In this document: positions 45,201-53,933 of the stretch, one piece after another
Position numbering within the stretch: the first letter of the stretch is position 1
Layout: the number at the start of each line of letters is the position of its first letter
Assembly: GCF_010894435.1 (NCBI RefSeq)
Contig: NZ_JAAIXZ010000005.1
Span: 186,001 to 250,000 of the forward strand
Length of the DNA: 64,000 nt
Reading direction: 5' to 3'
From: Pyxidicoccus trucidator
GTDB taxonomy: Bacteria; Myxococcota; Myxococcia; Myxococcales; Myxococcaceae
Translations under genes and position numbers: made by a program
The notes under the pieces: model-generated
The model's database searches: none
What the model saw: only the letters and a program-made list of their open reading frames with translations
What the model was told of the DNA's origin: nothing

Positions 45201-45441
45201 TGTTCGCATCCCGGATGAACTTGAGCGCCACCCTGCGCCCGAGCCTGCGGTCTCTCGCCTCGAAGACCTCGCCCATGCCTCCCTGACCCAGGCGTTCGAG
45301 GAGCTCGTAGCGTTCCCAGTCGGAGAACGGGAGCGCCCGGCTCCGGTCCGGGACGGGGAGCGCTCCATCCATCGTGGCCAGGTCGCCCGGCCCAGCCGCG
45401 CGTGGCCCCGACGGAGTCTCGTCATCCCCAGCGTTCGCCAT
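42202..45441 (-). CDS. Membrane Ser/Thr protein kinase with TPR domain
   Basis: A 1,079-residue Hanks-type kinase. The kinase domain (residues ~45-310) has the Gly loop GQGGMGEV (52-59), Lys74, HRDLKPSN (160-167), DFG (184-186) and APE (211-213), so it should be active. A single membrane segment follows (about 331-350). The remaining ~700 residues are TPR-like helical repeats (recurring ALxxxPxxxxAL...LA patterns), placed outside the cytoplasm if the topology is simple. Such proteins sense external or periplasmic conditions. It is convergent with the ADYC-type gene and 1.3 kb from the FHA activator. Confidence 0.92.
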   Translation of the reverse strand: MANAGDDETPSGPRAAGPGDLATMDGALPVPDRSRALPFSDWERYELLERLGQGGMGEVFEARDRRLGRRVALKFIRDANTERADRFLQEARTQVRVDHPHVCKVFEVGEVGGRPYIAMQLVAGQGLDHAASGMSLTEKVQVMRDVAAAVHEAHRLGVIHRDLKPSNILVERHEGGRWFPIVVDFGLAYDDAHGHGLTHTGALLGTPSYMAPEQARGDLAHIDRRTDVYSLGATFYELLTGVTPFSAATAADVVTKVLQEEPPSPRAHVPDLPGDLETLVLKCLNKEPEQRYASARALAEDLGRYLDGEPILARRPSLLYRWRRRARKHRALVGVSALSLASILVLSVLGARSWLEARHTRAQLATRARLAEQVGQQVTEIEWFLRTAYALPLHDTQREQQLVRERMARIASQARELDEYGKALIHYALGRGHLAMQEFEQAHAELTQARQRGLDSPELHYALGQALGARYRQGLEDMRRGGDKAWVAKRKQALEQEYLVPALQSLERSRALELESPHYLEGLIALYRKDYDVAARAAARATVSAPWMYEARRLAGDVALARAVERRERGDYDAARAGLEEAATLYTQALEAGRSDASSYEALAQTWLERVDVELDQGRPARDALERTLVATAQATRAAPHRSMSYRQRAYALMRQYKVENTQGAVEKLEPILTDWIASGLRAVERAPNDVYAHDALASGYYTRGLYEWRNQRDPHPFWDEAIVRLEHALQLQPDYPWALNDLALIHFNKGNHLREHGEDPRPELERAARYFEQAARADPQYLYAWSNQVHVYNALADYGLGRGLDPEEHVRRSIEAGERSLAINANHSSALGGMAAAELMRAQYLLEAGGDVRPPLERARQQLERALRGNPTDGRSHLHMAEAHHLAALQAMRDGGNPAAELEAGRAALERAYRGAPGCVDCRVVGARVALAEAEWARRQGRPILPLLHGARAEAQRAVDRVPYFEAHQELARVYWRLAQALPPAGARAAIASGLDQVERALKLDGNLAQAHLIRGGLLLLRARRTEGLATRQEAALQARAAFARAFELNPLLPPRHQELAGEVESLLAHLAASRGQR

Positions 45442-45571
45442 GCCGCCAGTGTAGCCGTCTCATGCTCGTCGTCAGCCCCGCGACTGGGCGTCCCTGGCTC
45501 CGGGCCAGGGGGACTGAGCTGGATGGGAGGCGACGCGGGCACGGAAGCCCGCGTCTCCGAAACGCTCGGCG

Positions 45572-46561
45572 TCAGCCCGCCCTGCGAAGCCGGCCCAGCA
45601 TTCCGTTGAGGTCCCGGACGAACAGCTCGTGCCGGAAGTAGTGCCCTCCCGGAACCTCGTGCCATTCATGCGGAATCCCGGCTCGACCGAGTGCGCCGCG
45701 GAACTCGCGCTGTCCGGCGAGCACCTGGGTCTCGTTGACGTAGTCGAACCAGTTCACCGGGTCGGGTGACGTGCCGGCCGCGAGGAAGATCCGCTTGTTG
45801 TGATAGCTGGGGATGCGCTGGATGGGATTGTCGGCGTTCACCCTCGCCTCGTCCCAGAAGGGGACGCCGTAGACGCTCCCTCCGGCCAGGTCCATCGCCG
45901 CCGAGGTTGTGTTCGCCCAGTGGACGACGAGGCCGCCGTCGCGCCGAAGGCTCGCCGGGCCCGAGTGGGAGCTGACCGAGCAGAAGTGACCGTAGTACTT
46001 GGCGGCGTACTTCAAGGCACCGAAGCCACCCATGGAGAACCCGGCAACGGCTCGACCGTTGTACTCGGCCCAGGTGCGGAAGTTCGCGTCGATCCAGGGC
46101 AGCAACTGGCCGATATGGAAGGTCTCCCAGTTGCGGGGGCCGGAGTTGGTGCTCACGGGATTGGAGTACCAGCCCGTCGAGGCATCCGGCATGACGACGA
46201 TGACGTCGCGCCAGGCCGTGAGGTTGATGATGTTGTCCTGCATGTGGAAGGTGCGGAAGTCCGCGTTGCCTCCATGGAGCAGGTACAGCACCGGGTACCT
46301 CTTGCCACTGGTGTGGTACCCGTCGGGGAGCAGGACGTTGACCGCCGGGTCCCACTCGATGGCGTCGGTGGCGAAGCGGTAGTACTGCAGGCGACCGCCG
46401 TTTTCGTTTCTATCGACGATGCGCAGCCCGAAGCCGTCACCGGCGGCCCGGGCCGTGCCCGGAAAACCGAGACCGCCAGCGAGAGCGCCCGCTGTGGCAC
46501 CAAGACCGGCCATGAAGTGCCGACGGGTGAAGTTCGAGCGAGGCTTGGAGGGAGTGTCCAT
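45572..46561 (-). CDS. Tat-exported alpha/beta-hydrolase-fold esterase (esterase D/antigen 85-like)
   Basis: A 329-residue enzyme. The twin-arginine signal FTRRHFMAGLGATAGALAGG (residues 11-30) ends near ARA. The esterase fold (PF00756 type) shows LLHGGNADF (residues ~94-102), the nucleophile Ser176 in AGFSMGGFGAL, a likely Asp in GTSPDPVNWFDY and the histidine in PGGHYFRHE near the C-terminus. Expected to hydrolyse carboxylic esters (for example feruloyl or lipid-linked) outside the cytoplasm. It lies 130 bp upstream of the kinase start on the same strand. Confidence 0.87.
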   Translation of the reverse strand: MDTPSKPRSNFTRRHFMAGLGATAGALAGGLGFPGTARAAGDGFGLRIVDRNENGGRLQYYRFATDAIEWDPAVNVLLPDGYHTSGKRYPVLYLLHGGNADFRTFHMQDNIINLTAWRDVIVVMPDASTGWYSNPVSTNSGPRNWETFHIGQLLPWIDANFRTWAEYNGRAVAGFSMGGFGALKYAAKYYGHFCSVSSHSGPASLRRDGGLVVHWANTTSAAMDLAGGSVYGVPFWDEARVNADNPIQRIPSYHNKRIFLAAGTSPDPVNWFDYVNETQVLAGQREFRGALGRAGIPHEWHEVPGGHYFRHELFVRDLNGMLGRLRRAG

Positions 46562-46669
46562 GAGTTCCTCAGGAGTTGTCGATGCGAGGAGGGTTACCGG
46601 GCTGTCGTGGATGAGCGACTCACGACGACCTTCAGCCGCATTGTGGCGGAATCGCTGCTGGCGTAAAGC

Positions 46670-46697
46670 GGATTAACAGGATTAAACGAAAATTCGT
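46670..46697. promoter_or_regulatory. Direct and inverted repeats upstream of the esterase
   Basis: GGATTAA occurs twice, at 46670-46676 and 46679-46685 (9-bp period). It is followed at once by ACGAA-AA-TTCGT (46686-46697), a 5-bp inverted repeat. The block is AT-rich in an otherwise GC-rich gap and lies about 110 bp before the esterase start, so it is likely promoter or operator DNA. Confidence 0.4.
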
Positions 46698-46813
46698 CGC
46701 CTGGTCGCCAATGGGCCAGGACGCTCACACGGAGAGTCCTTCCGCGGAGGCACGCGAAGGCGTGGGTGGCTCCTGTTCGAGCGAGGGTTGCCTTCTCTCT
46801 CCTGGACGCGGAC

Positions 46814-49066
46814 TCAGCGACTCGAAGAAGCCGGCGCGTTGGCGGGCTCCTCGCGCAGGAGCTGGACGGCGCGCTCCAGCAACTCGTCACGGCCCGCCTG
46901 GAGTCCCGCCACCGTCGGCCGCAGCTTCACGTGGGGCTCGAGCCCCTTGCGTTGCAGCTGCCGTCCATCCCCGTGGCGCACCTGCTGTCCGGTGAAATGG
47001 AAGGTGATGCCGCCGGGCAGGACCGCCTGGGTGACGTCGCCATTGGTGCCCGCGGTGGCGCTGCCCAGGAAGACGGTGTCCGCCGCGGCCTCCAGCATCA
47101 GCCCGGTGTGCTCGGCCTGGCTGATGGTTCGCGAGTCGATGAGCGTCACCGTGCGGCCCCTGTACTTGGGAATGTCCACCTCTGGCAGCGAATCGCTGAG
47201 CTTCAGCCAACCCGTGTGCTGGCCTCCCGCCACCGGGCGCTCGTACCAGGCATAGGGGCGCGAGCCCTTCACGTCGAAGAAGGGCCCGAGTTCCCACATC
47301 GTGCCGCGCGGGTAGCCGCGCAGGTCGAACACGATGCCGCGGGTGTCCTTGAGCTTCTCGAACATCGCGGGCACCTGCCAGGCCTCCAGCTTCTCCAGGT
47401 CCACGAAGCCGATGTTCCCCTCCAGCACCCGGTAGGGCTCCGCCTTCGAGGGAGGCAGCTTCCACCGGGGCGTGCGAGTGAGCTTCACTTCCCTGGCCCC
47501 CTGGGCGCCGCGCACGCCGAGGACGACCGTGGAGCCCTCCTCTCCCGCGAGCGTGCGCAGCAGGGTCAGGTCCCGGCGATGACCGGGCAGGGCGCCCGAC
47601 ACGTACGGGGTGAACCGCCGCACCCGCGCGTCGATGGGCTCTCCGTCAATCTTCTCGATGACGTCGCCTGGCACGAGTCCGGGCGCGGACTGCGCATCGA
47701 GCACCTCCACCACCACGGCCTTGCCGCCGATGTCCGTCACCCAGACCGGCGGGGCGACGCCGAAGAAGCGCTGGAGCTCCGGATGGCCTCGCACCGAGGC
47801 GTGTCCGTCCTGGAGCCAGGTGCACGCCTCGGCCAATGCGAGCGCGTACTCCGTCGCGTCCTTCGCCGCGTCCAGCTTCTCGAGCAGCTCCGGCAGGCGG
47901 GCCTCCCACGGCCGGTCCATCAGGTCCGGGTAGGCGAAGAAGAAACGTACCACCGTCCACAGCTTGGCCCCGGCCAGCAGCCGCATCTCCCGGGATGGCT
48001 GGAGCGCGTCCTTGTAGCTCGGCTCCAAGCGCCAGGCGGCCGTGGGCCGAAGGGCCGCGGCCACGCCGGCCTTCCGCTTGGGGGGGCGGGCGGCCAGCAA
48101 GAGGGCCTGCCGCATCCCTTCGTCCGGGCCATCCAGACGGGCGCGCGCGGGCCGCTTCACGTCCGCCTCCAGGGGCAGCACCGTCTCATTGAGACTCACC
48201 AGTGCGCGGTACCCCTCGCCCAGCGGCACGGAGTCCTGCGTGTTCGTGGCGCCCTCATTGAGCGGGCCTTCGGCCACCAGGAGCGCCGTCCCACGGGCGC
48301 GCAGGGCCAGGATGGACAGGTCGATGGCGGAGTCCTCGTCGACCAGGAAGACGAGCAGGGCCGGCTTCTTGCCCGGAGTGCCCGTGACCACCTCGTCCGT
48401 GGGCAATGTGAGCTCGGTTCGATAGAAGCTCTGCGCGCCATCCTGCGGCCTCAGGCCCAGGTGGTGCACCTCGCGCAGGCCGGGAACGCTCAGCTCGCCG
48501 TCGATGAAGTGAGGCAGCAGCCGCGGCACCATCCACGAGAGGCCATAGCGCCGCAGTCCTCGCATGCGCAGGTCCATCACCACCGCGCGAGCCTTCGCGG
48601 CGTCCGCATCCAGCGTCTCTTGCAGCTCCTGCATGGAGGCCTCCCCCTGCGGCCCCAGGAGGTTGCGCAAATCGAGCACGAGGACGTCCTTCTCCCAGCT
48701 CTTGAGCGCGCGCAGGGCGGGGGCCGGGCCGGAGGAGGAGGGGGGCTTCTCACGCTCCACCAGCGTGGCCGGGTCCCCGAGGGCCGCGAGCATGCCCTGG
48801 ACCGCGGCGGCATAGGCCTCCGCGTCCCGCGCTGCCTCCACCCTGGGCAGCGCGGAGAGGAAGGCAGCGTCCCACTCGGCGGGCATGGAGAAGGCCCGGG
48901 GGTGGCGGAAACGAACCTCGCCCCACAGCTTCACCAGGCGCCCCCGGCGTTCGGCGCGGAGCGCCTCGGGCGAGGCCGTGGCGGGAACCTGCGCCAGGGC
49001 ATTTCCCGTGAGGCACAGGGCCCCCAGGCTCAGCCAGGAAACCCATCGCAGCCAGGCGCTCTTCAT
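46814..49066 (-). CDS. Secreted S41-family (tail-specific) peptidase with internal duplication
   Basis: A 750-residue protein with a Sec signal peptide (WLSLGALCLTGNALAQ). Residues ~32-115 (RRGRLVKLWGEVRFRHPRAF...EAYAAAVQ) and ~360-440 (MRLLAGAKLWTVVRFFFAYP...TEYALALAE) are clearly duplicates of the helical N-terminal S41 domain. Only the second copy leads into a PDZ domain (VVVEVLDAQSAPGLVPGDVI) and a full S41 catalytic domain. The nucleophile Ser649 lies in DSRTISQAEHTG. The first copy's catalytic half is degenerate. Start 49066 gives the signal peptide. It is divergent from a RidA gene. Confidence 0.87.
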   Translation of the reverse strand: MKSAWLRWVSWLSLGALCLTGNALAQVPATASPEALRAERRGRLVKLWGEVRFRHPRAFSMPAEWDAAFLSALPRVEAARDAEAYAAAVQGMLAALGDPATLVEREKPPSSSGPAPALRALKSWEKDVLVLDLRNLLGPQGEASMQELQETLDADAAKARAVVMDLRMRGLRRYGLSWMVPRLLPHFIDGELSVPGLREVHHLGLRPQDGAQSFYRTELTLPTDEVVTGTPGKKPALLVFLVDEDSAIDLSILALRARGTALLVAEGPLNEGATNTQDSVPLGEGYRALVSLNETVLPLEADVKRPARARLDGPDEGMRQALLLAARPPKRKAGVAAALRPTAAWRLEPSYKDALQPSREMRLLAGAKLWTVVRFFFAYPDLMDRPWEARLPELLEKLDAAKDATEYALALAEACTWLQDGHASVRGHPELQRFFGVAPPVWVTDIGGKAVVVEVLDAQSAPGLVPGDVIEKIDGEPIDARVRRFTPYVSGALPGHRRDLTLLRTLAGEEGSTVVLGVRGAQGAREVKLTRTPRWKLPPSKAEPYRVLEGNIGFVDLEKLEAWQVPAMFEKLKDTRGIVFDLRGYPRGTMWELGPFFDVKGSRPYAWYERPVAGGQHTGWLKLSDSLPEVDIPKYRGRTVTLIDSRTISQAEHTGLMLEAAADTVFLGSATAGTNGDVTQAVLPGGITFHFTGQQVRHGDGRQLQRKGLEPHVKLRPTVAGLQAGRDELLERAVQLLREEPANAPASSSR

Positions 49067-49191
49067 CGTGCCAACCCCTTTGTCGCGGGAGTCCGCGAGC
49101 GTAGCGGCCTGCTGCCTGACAAGACACCTCGGCTTCCTTATGTTCTGCCCTGAAACCAGGATGGAACTCATCCAGATTCAGCGAGGCCTCC

Positions 49192-49626
49192 ATGTCCCAG
49201 ACCGGCGCTCCGGCGAAGAAGTCTCCCCTGTCCCTGCTGAACCCGAAGGGGCTCTTCGACCCTGCTCCCTATGGTTTTTCCCACGTGGCCCAGGTCGCCC
49301 CTGGCAGCCGGCTCGTCTTCATCGCGGGGCAGGGCGGTGAGAGCGAATCCGGCGCCCTGGCACCAGACTTCCCGTCGCAGGTGCGACAGGCGATGAACAA
49401 CCTGCTCACGGCGCTGGAGGCCGCGGGAGCTGGCGTCGGCGACGTCGCCAAGCTCACCGTCCTCGTGGTGGACCACTCCGAGGAGAAGCTGAAGGTCCTC
49501 GGCGCCGAGCTGGAGCGGGCGTGGAACGGCCGCATGAAGCCGACCTGCACCCTGATTCCCGTCCCACGCCTGGCGCTCGACGGAATGCTGTTCGAAATCG
49601 AGGCCGTCGCCGTCCTTCCCGCGTGA
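49192..49626 (+). CDS. RidA family protein (enamine/imine deaminase)
   Basis: A 144-residue cytosolic protein of the YjgF/YER057c/UK114 family. RidA-type members hydrolyse reactive enamine/imine intermediates. Landmarks are the N-terminal NPKGLFDPAPYGFSHVA, LVFIAGQ and the C-terminal VPRLALDGMLFEIEAVAV containing the conserved Arg and Glu of the active site. It starts at ATG 49192, 125 bp from the divergent S41 gene. It ends 2 bp before the broken DUF885 gene. Confidence 0.9.
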   Translation: MSQTGAPAKKSPLSLLNPKGLFDPAPYGFSHVAQVAPGSRLVFIAGQGGESESGALAPDFPSQVRQAMNNLLTALEAAGAGVGDVAKLTVLVVDHSEEKLKVLGAELERAWNGRMKPTCTLIPVPRLALDGMLFEIEAVAVLPA

Positions 49627-49628
49627 GC

Positions 49629-51460
49629 CTACTTCGCCATCGTGCCCTGGGTCGGCAGCGGGCCGCGCACGAAGTCCGCGAACACCGCCTGGCGCAGCAG
49701 GTCCGGCGGCAGCAGGCCCTGGGCGAGCACGAAGTCGTGGAAGCGCTGCGCGTCGAAGCGCTTGCCCATCGCCTGCTCCACCTCTGCGCGCAGCTCGTTG
49801 AGGCGGGTGAAGCCGTAGAAGTAGCTGGTGGCCTGGCCTGGCCCGGCAGGCGGAAGGTGTAGCGCCCCACCTCCAGGGTGGCCATTGCTTCGGACAGCAC
49901 CACGTCCGTCATCAGCAGCTGCTTCACCTGCTCCGGCGTGGTGCGGCCCAGCTGCAGCTCCGGGTCTCAGAAGGCGCGCGCGGCGCGCATCAGCCGGTGC
50001 TGCAGGCTGATGAGCTTCCCCTCCGGCGGGAGGAAGGGCAGGGTGATGCGCTCGGCATACAGCCCCCAGCCCTCCACGTTGGTGCTGTTGAAGGCGAAGA
50101 AGGCGCGGGCGTTGGACACGCCGTCCTCCAGCAGGCGCGCGAACTGCAGCTCGTGGCCGGGGCGCGCCTCGTGCGCGGTGAGCGTCCAGCTCGCGGCGGC
50201 GAAGGTGAAGTCGTCGAGCTTCTTCGCCCCGCCGGGCGCCTTGGACGGCAGGTTGAGCGGGAGCACGAACTCGCCCTGCTCACCCGTGTTGCCCAGCAGC
50301 CGGGGAGGGACCATGTGCGGCCCCGAGGACCGGGCGCTCTCCGCCTCGCTGGCGAGCCGGATGCGCGCGGGGCGCCTGGGCAGGCTGAGCAGGCGCTCAC
50401 AGCGGATGATGGCCTCCAGCTGCTTCAGCCGTGACTGGTAGTGGGGGAGGATGGCCTCGCCCACCAGTTGCTCCTTCTTCAGCTCGCGGATGACGGCGCG
50501 GTAGTCGGCATCCTTCCAGCCGCGCGCCCTGGCCACCTGCGCGGCCACCTGCTGCATCTCCGCCTGCAGCTCGCCGAAGGCCTTGCGCGCCATCGCGGCC
50601 AGTTCGGCGGGCGGCACGTCCACGCCCAGCTCCACCAGGTTGTGCGCATAGACCTCCGGCGGCAGCTGGAAGTCCGTGCGCGCGCGCGGCAGCAGCTCCG
50701 TGCGCACGAAGGTGTCGTAGTCCAGCAGCTGCTTCTTCAGCGTGGCGAGCGGCTCCTCGTAGCCCTGGAGGCCGTACTTCTGGAAGAGCGGGTCGAGCCC
50801 GTCGAGCAGGAAGGCGTTGGTCTCGAGGTGGCGCTCCAGCTCGGCCTTCATGGGAAGGAGCCGCCCGGGCTTCGCCAGGTGCGCGCGCGTGTCCGCCAGG
50901 GCCAGCTCGGCGATGGGCGCGTAGCCCTTCTCCAGCCCCGCGTACCTGCGCAGGCGCACCAGCGCCGCCTGACGCCGCTGCGGGGCCACCTGCTCATCCA
51001 GCAGCAGGCGCACGCCGTTGAACACCCCCTGCGCCACGCTCGCGTAGGGCACGAAGTACTGCTGCTCGAGCGCGGCGGCCTTCAGCGCGCGCTCCTGCGC
51101 CTCGATGAGGATCTGCAGGTCCTGGCGCACCTTGAGGTCCTGCTCCGCGGCGAGCCGGGTGCGCAGCTCCGCCAGCACGGCCTCCCTCGCCTGGCGCATG
51201 CGGTCGCGGTAGCCGGGGGTGCGGTCCAGGATGGCCTCGTCCAGTCCCTCCACGCCCGCCTTGGCCGAGTCCTCGGGGTCGAACCTCGACAGCGCGTCCA
51301 GCACGTATTTCGTGTGGACGTTGCTCTGCTGCACCCACGCGGGCAGCTGCCGCGGCTTCGCCTGTACCTGGCCCTTCGCGCGGGGCGTGGACTGCGCCAG
51401 CGCCGCCGCGGGCAAGGCGAGGGCAAGGGAGACGACCAGGGCCAGGGACCTGCTGTGCAT
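49629..51460 (-). pseudogene. DUF885 family putative metallopeptidase, broken by a stop and a frameshift
   Basis: From ATG 51460 a signal peptide (MHSRSLALVVSLALALPAAA) and a DUF885 domain run ~497 codons, including the zinc-type motif AHEARPGHELQ. An in-frame TGA then interrupts at 49967-49969, probably a CGA-to-TGA transition. The same frame continues as DPELQLGRTTPEQVKQLL and YTFRLPGQA. There a tandem 5-bp duplication (GGCCT twice, 49830-49839) shifts the frame. In the shifted frame the family C-terminus follows (SYFYGFTRLNELR...) to TAG 49629-49631. Removing both lesions restores about 610 residues. A truncated but exported product lacking the last fifth is possible. Confidence 0.85.
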
Positions 51461-51685
51461 GTGCACTCCAGGCGACGGGACGGCGGCGTGAACCTGTGGG
51501 GTAGCAGGGCATTCCGGACGTGGCACGCGTTTTCACGCACGACCCGACGCCGCCCGGGGCCGCGCGCTCAGTATTCCTCTATGCGTTGTCATCACCGCGC
51601 CCGGACCTCCCACTCCCGCGCGGCCCGCTGACGCCCGGGCCACCGTCGTGAAAGGATTGTGTCGACAGGAGAGCACATGCACTGA

Positions 51686-52240
51686 ATGGGGCCGTGGGCC
51701 GTCGTCGTGGGAGTGCTGGGGTTGTCGCCACTCACCGTGCAGGCCAGGGAGGCGCCCAAGGTGGGCGCTGAGGCCAAGGCGCGGACGCTGCTTTTCACGG
51801 CGCCGGACGCGGTGGTGGGGGAGTTCGACGAGCAGACGAGGCGGATAGCGGTGCATCAGGACTTCCACCTCACCGGGCCGGGCATGGAGCCGGAGCCCTT
51901 CTTCCTGTTCGCCGAGGCGATTGAATCGTGGGTCTACACGGTGCTCGCGGTGAAGGGGGACTTCATCACCCGCGCGAAGGTCACCTTCGGCGAGGTGGTG
52001 CACGTGACGAAGTCCGCGGCGGGCCGGGAGACCCGCACGCCATCGCCCATCAGCCATCGGACCTACGTGGGCGAATCCGTGAACGGCCGCACCCAGGTGA
52101 CGGACGCGGACGGCAAGCCGGTAACGGACGAGGAGGTCCGGTCGAAGGTGCTCGGCGAGCTGAGCGGGCTGGGCGTGGAGGACGCCCTCGTCGACGCGTT
52201 CCCCAAGGGGCCCGTGAAGGTGGGCGCCAACATGGGGTGG
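51686..52240 (+). pseudogene. 5' part of an unidentified secreted-protein gene, truncated by IS66 debris
   Basis: From ATG 51686 about 185 codons have good coding bias and begin with a signal-like stretch (MGPWAVVVGVLGLSPLTVQA). The mature part is a beta-rich protein with no recognised domain. At about 52240 the sequence changes into an IS66 transposase tail in another frame, so the original 3' end has been lost. If translated, it would run in its own frame to a stop at 52357. Confidence 0.55.
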
Positions 52241-52242
52241 TG

Positions 52243-52422
52243 GGCCGCAAGAACCACTCCGGCAGCAAGTCCCAGCGCGGCACCGAGGTGGCCGCTCTCT
52301 TCTACTCCCTCATCGAGACTGCACGTCTGCGGGGCGAGGACCCAGGCCACTATCTGAAGCGCGCTGCGCTCGCCGCCATCGAGAACCCGGGCACCGTCAC
52401 GCTCCCGAAGAGCCAGAACTGA
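52243..52422 (+). pseudogene. IS66-family transposase, C-terminal remnant
   Basis: Sixty codons ending at TGA 52422 encode GRKNHSGSKSQRGTEVAALF...AAIENPGTVTLPK. This is the typical C-terminal end of IS66 transposases, where the KNHxGS..G..VAALFYSL element directly follows the catalytic domain. Nothing of the upstream transposase is present. Confidence 0.8.
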
Positions 52423-52549
52423 CCACCGCTCTGGCCGAGCCCCCGTCCCGGCCGGCTCAGTGTCAGGACGGGGCACGGCAAACAGTTACAAGCCCTTCAG
52501 GAGGAGTGCCTCTGGCCTTCAAGACCTGAAGGTTGGGACAATGCAGGGG

Positions 52550-52867
52550 TTAGAAACAGGGCACGCCAAGTTCCGGGCATTCATACCCGCCGTAGCTGCA
52601 TTGGGCCACGTTTTCCGTCACTGAATACTCAGTCTCTACTCCGTACATCTGGATGGGCCCGCTGCAACCGACCATTTTGAAGCCGGCCTGCATGACTAGG
52701 TCTGGACCGTCATAGTAGTAGACGTCGTACGAGTAAGCTCGAGCAGCATCCGTCCGGGTTGCGAGATTGGACTGCTCATTCACGGCGATGTCGCCCCCGC
52801 CGCACCCAGCCGCCAGCATTGCAACTGCCAGCAGCGCGGAAACTGTTGCTTTGTTTTGCATGTTCAT
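52550..52867 (-). CDS. Small Cys-containing lipoprotein (DUF6289-like)
   Basis: A 105-residue protein. The lipoprotein signal ends in MLAAGC (Cys near 22). The mature ~80 residues have the order of Tyr-rich YDVYYYDG, then CSGPIQMYG and a Cys pair near the C-terminus (CPELGVPCF), reminiscent of small DUF6289-type lipoproteins in myxobacteria. AAGGA precedes ATG 52867. Its codons are less GC-biased than the surroundings. Function unknown. Confidence 0.65.
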   Translation of the reverse strand: MNMQNKATVSALLAVAMLAAGCGGGDIAVNEQSNLATRTDAARAYSYDVYYYDGPDLVMQAGFKMVGCSGPIQMYGVETEYSVTENVAQCSYGGYECPELGVPCF

Positions 52868-53729
52868 TTTCTTTCCTTGCTCATCTGAGAGTGGAGGAGC
52901 TGATGTTGCACTTCCCTGAGCAGGAGCCCCCCTGGCCGACTCAGGACTCATTGGGAATTGGTCGAGTGGTGCTTTCCCGAAGTGAGTCGGCACGGAGAAA
53001 AATGATGCAGAAAATCTGCTCGCCTCCCGTGGAATACAAGGAATTCCAGCCACTTGGCGTGTCTCGGGCAGGAAGTCTCCTCGTCCCGGTGGGATAAGGG
53101 CAGAAGAGAAGTGAAGGCTTCGTCTCCGTACCTGTCACGGTGTGGGCGAGGCGTGATCAGTCGGGCGGGAAGGGAGTGAACGCCATGCTGCGCGCCGTGA
53201 GGAAGCTGCTGGCCTCGACACTCACCCGGAGGATGACGTCAGCCGTCCTCTTCGCCCCGGCCGAGCATCTTAGGGAGCGGGTGAGGCACGGGCAGGAGTG
53301 CCTGGGGAGGAGTCCCGCTGCGGATGGGCGGGGCTCCGCTTGCCTTTGGAAACGGCCGCATCGTCGAGGTGCGACTACACCACTCACCCCAGAAGGAATC
53401 TGCACGATTACCAAGGCCATCAGCCTGTCCGCTGAGCTGTCCGCGGTGCGGTGTGCCGTCGCAGGGGCACGCATCATCGCGGATGCAGCCTCTCGTTGGC
53501 CGCGACGGTGGAGGAGCCGAGGAAGCAGAGGACGGCGCGGGTGGATGGGGCCGGGCTGCTGCGCAGGACGTTCATGCTGGCGGTTTAGCCACAATCGACA
53601 AGAGGCTGGTGCGGTTCGCCCTGTACCGTCGGGTGCCCAAGCGTAGCTGGCCCTCGGCTCCACCTCCTGAGGTGAAGCAGGAGGGCGGCAGCTCTAGCCG
53701 TCCACGTTCGGCTGCGCCAGGCGAGGAGG
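52868..53729. other. Gene-poor stretch within mobile-element debris
   Basis: These 862 bases contain no gene I can support. The only identifiable content is an IS91-like transposase fragment at 53505-53588. Open frames here lack consistent codon bias and family resemblance. Confidence 0.5.
53505..53588 (+). pseudogene. IS91-family transposase fragment (decayed)
   Basis: In one frame the DNA reads RTARVDGAGLLRRTFMLAV then a stop. This aligns with RTPRVDWAELLRRTFDLDV of the better preserved IS91 fragment at 59.4 kb, the segment just before the C-terminal zinc ribbon. The ribbon itself is missing. Confidence 0.55.
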
Positions 53730-53933
53730 GTGCGCAAGAGAGAATGGAGCATCGAGTGGAAGCCCGCCCCGACGGCCGACGGCCGCGAGCGGATGGGGCG
53801 CGCCGTGCAGTTGCTCCTGGACGCGGCTCGCGGCGCGGCCGGAAGGCCCCGAGGGCCTCCAGCCGAGGCAATCGAAGTCACAAGTCCCGGCGTCGTTGAG
53901 CTGGGCACCAAGCGAGGAGCCGCTGATGGCTGA
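53730..53933 (+). CDS. Small hypothetical protein preceding the recombinase
   Basis: An open frame of 67 codons (GTG 53730) encodes a basic, Arg-rich peptide beginning VRKREWSIEW. It has good codon bias and overlaps the recombinase start by 8 nt, so it was probably translationally coupled to it. The frame remains open further upstream and the start is uncertain; GAGGAGG directly abuts the GTG. Family not recognised. With the recombinase destroyed it is probably non-functional. Confidence 0.4.
   Translation: MRKREWSIEWKPAPTADGRERMGRAVQLLLDAARGAAGRPRGPPAEAIEVTSPGVVELGTKRGAADG

Noticed and set aside
53324..53899. A 191-codon plus-strand open frame in the IS debris
   Set aside because: It crosses an IS91 fragment in another frame, and codon bias and composition do not support a real protein.
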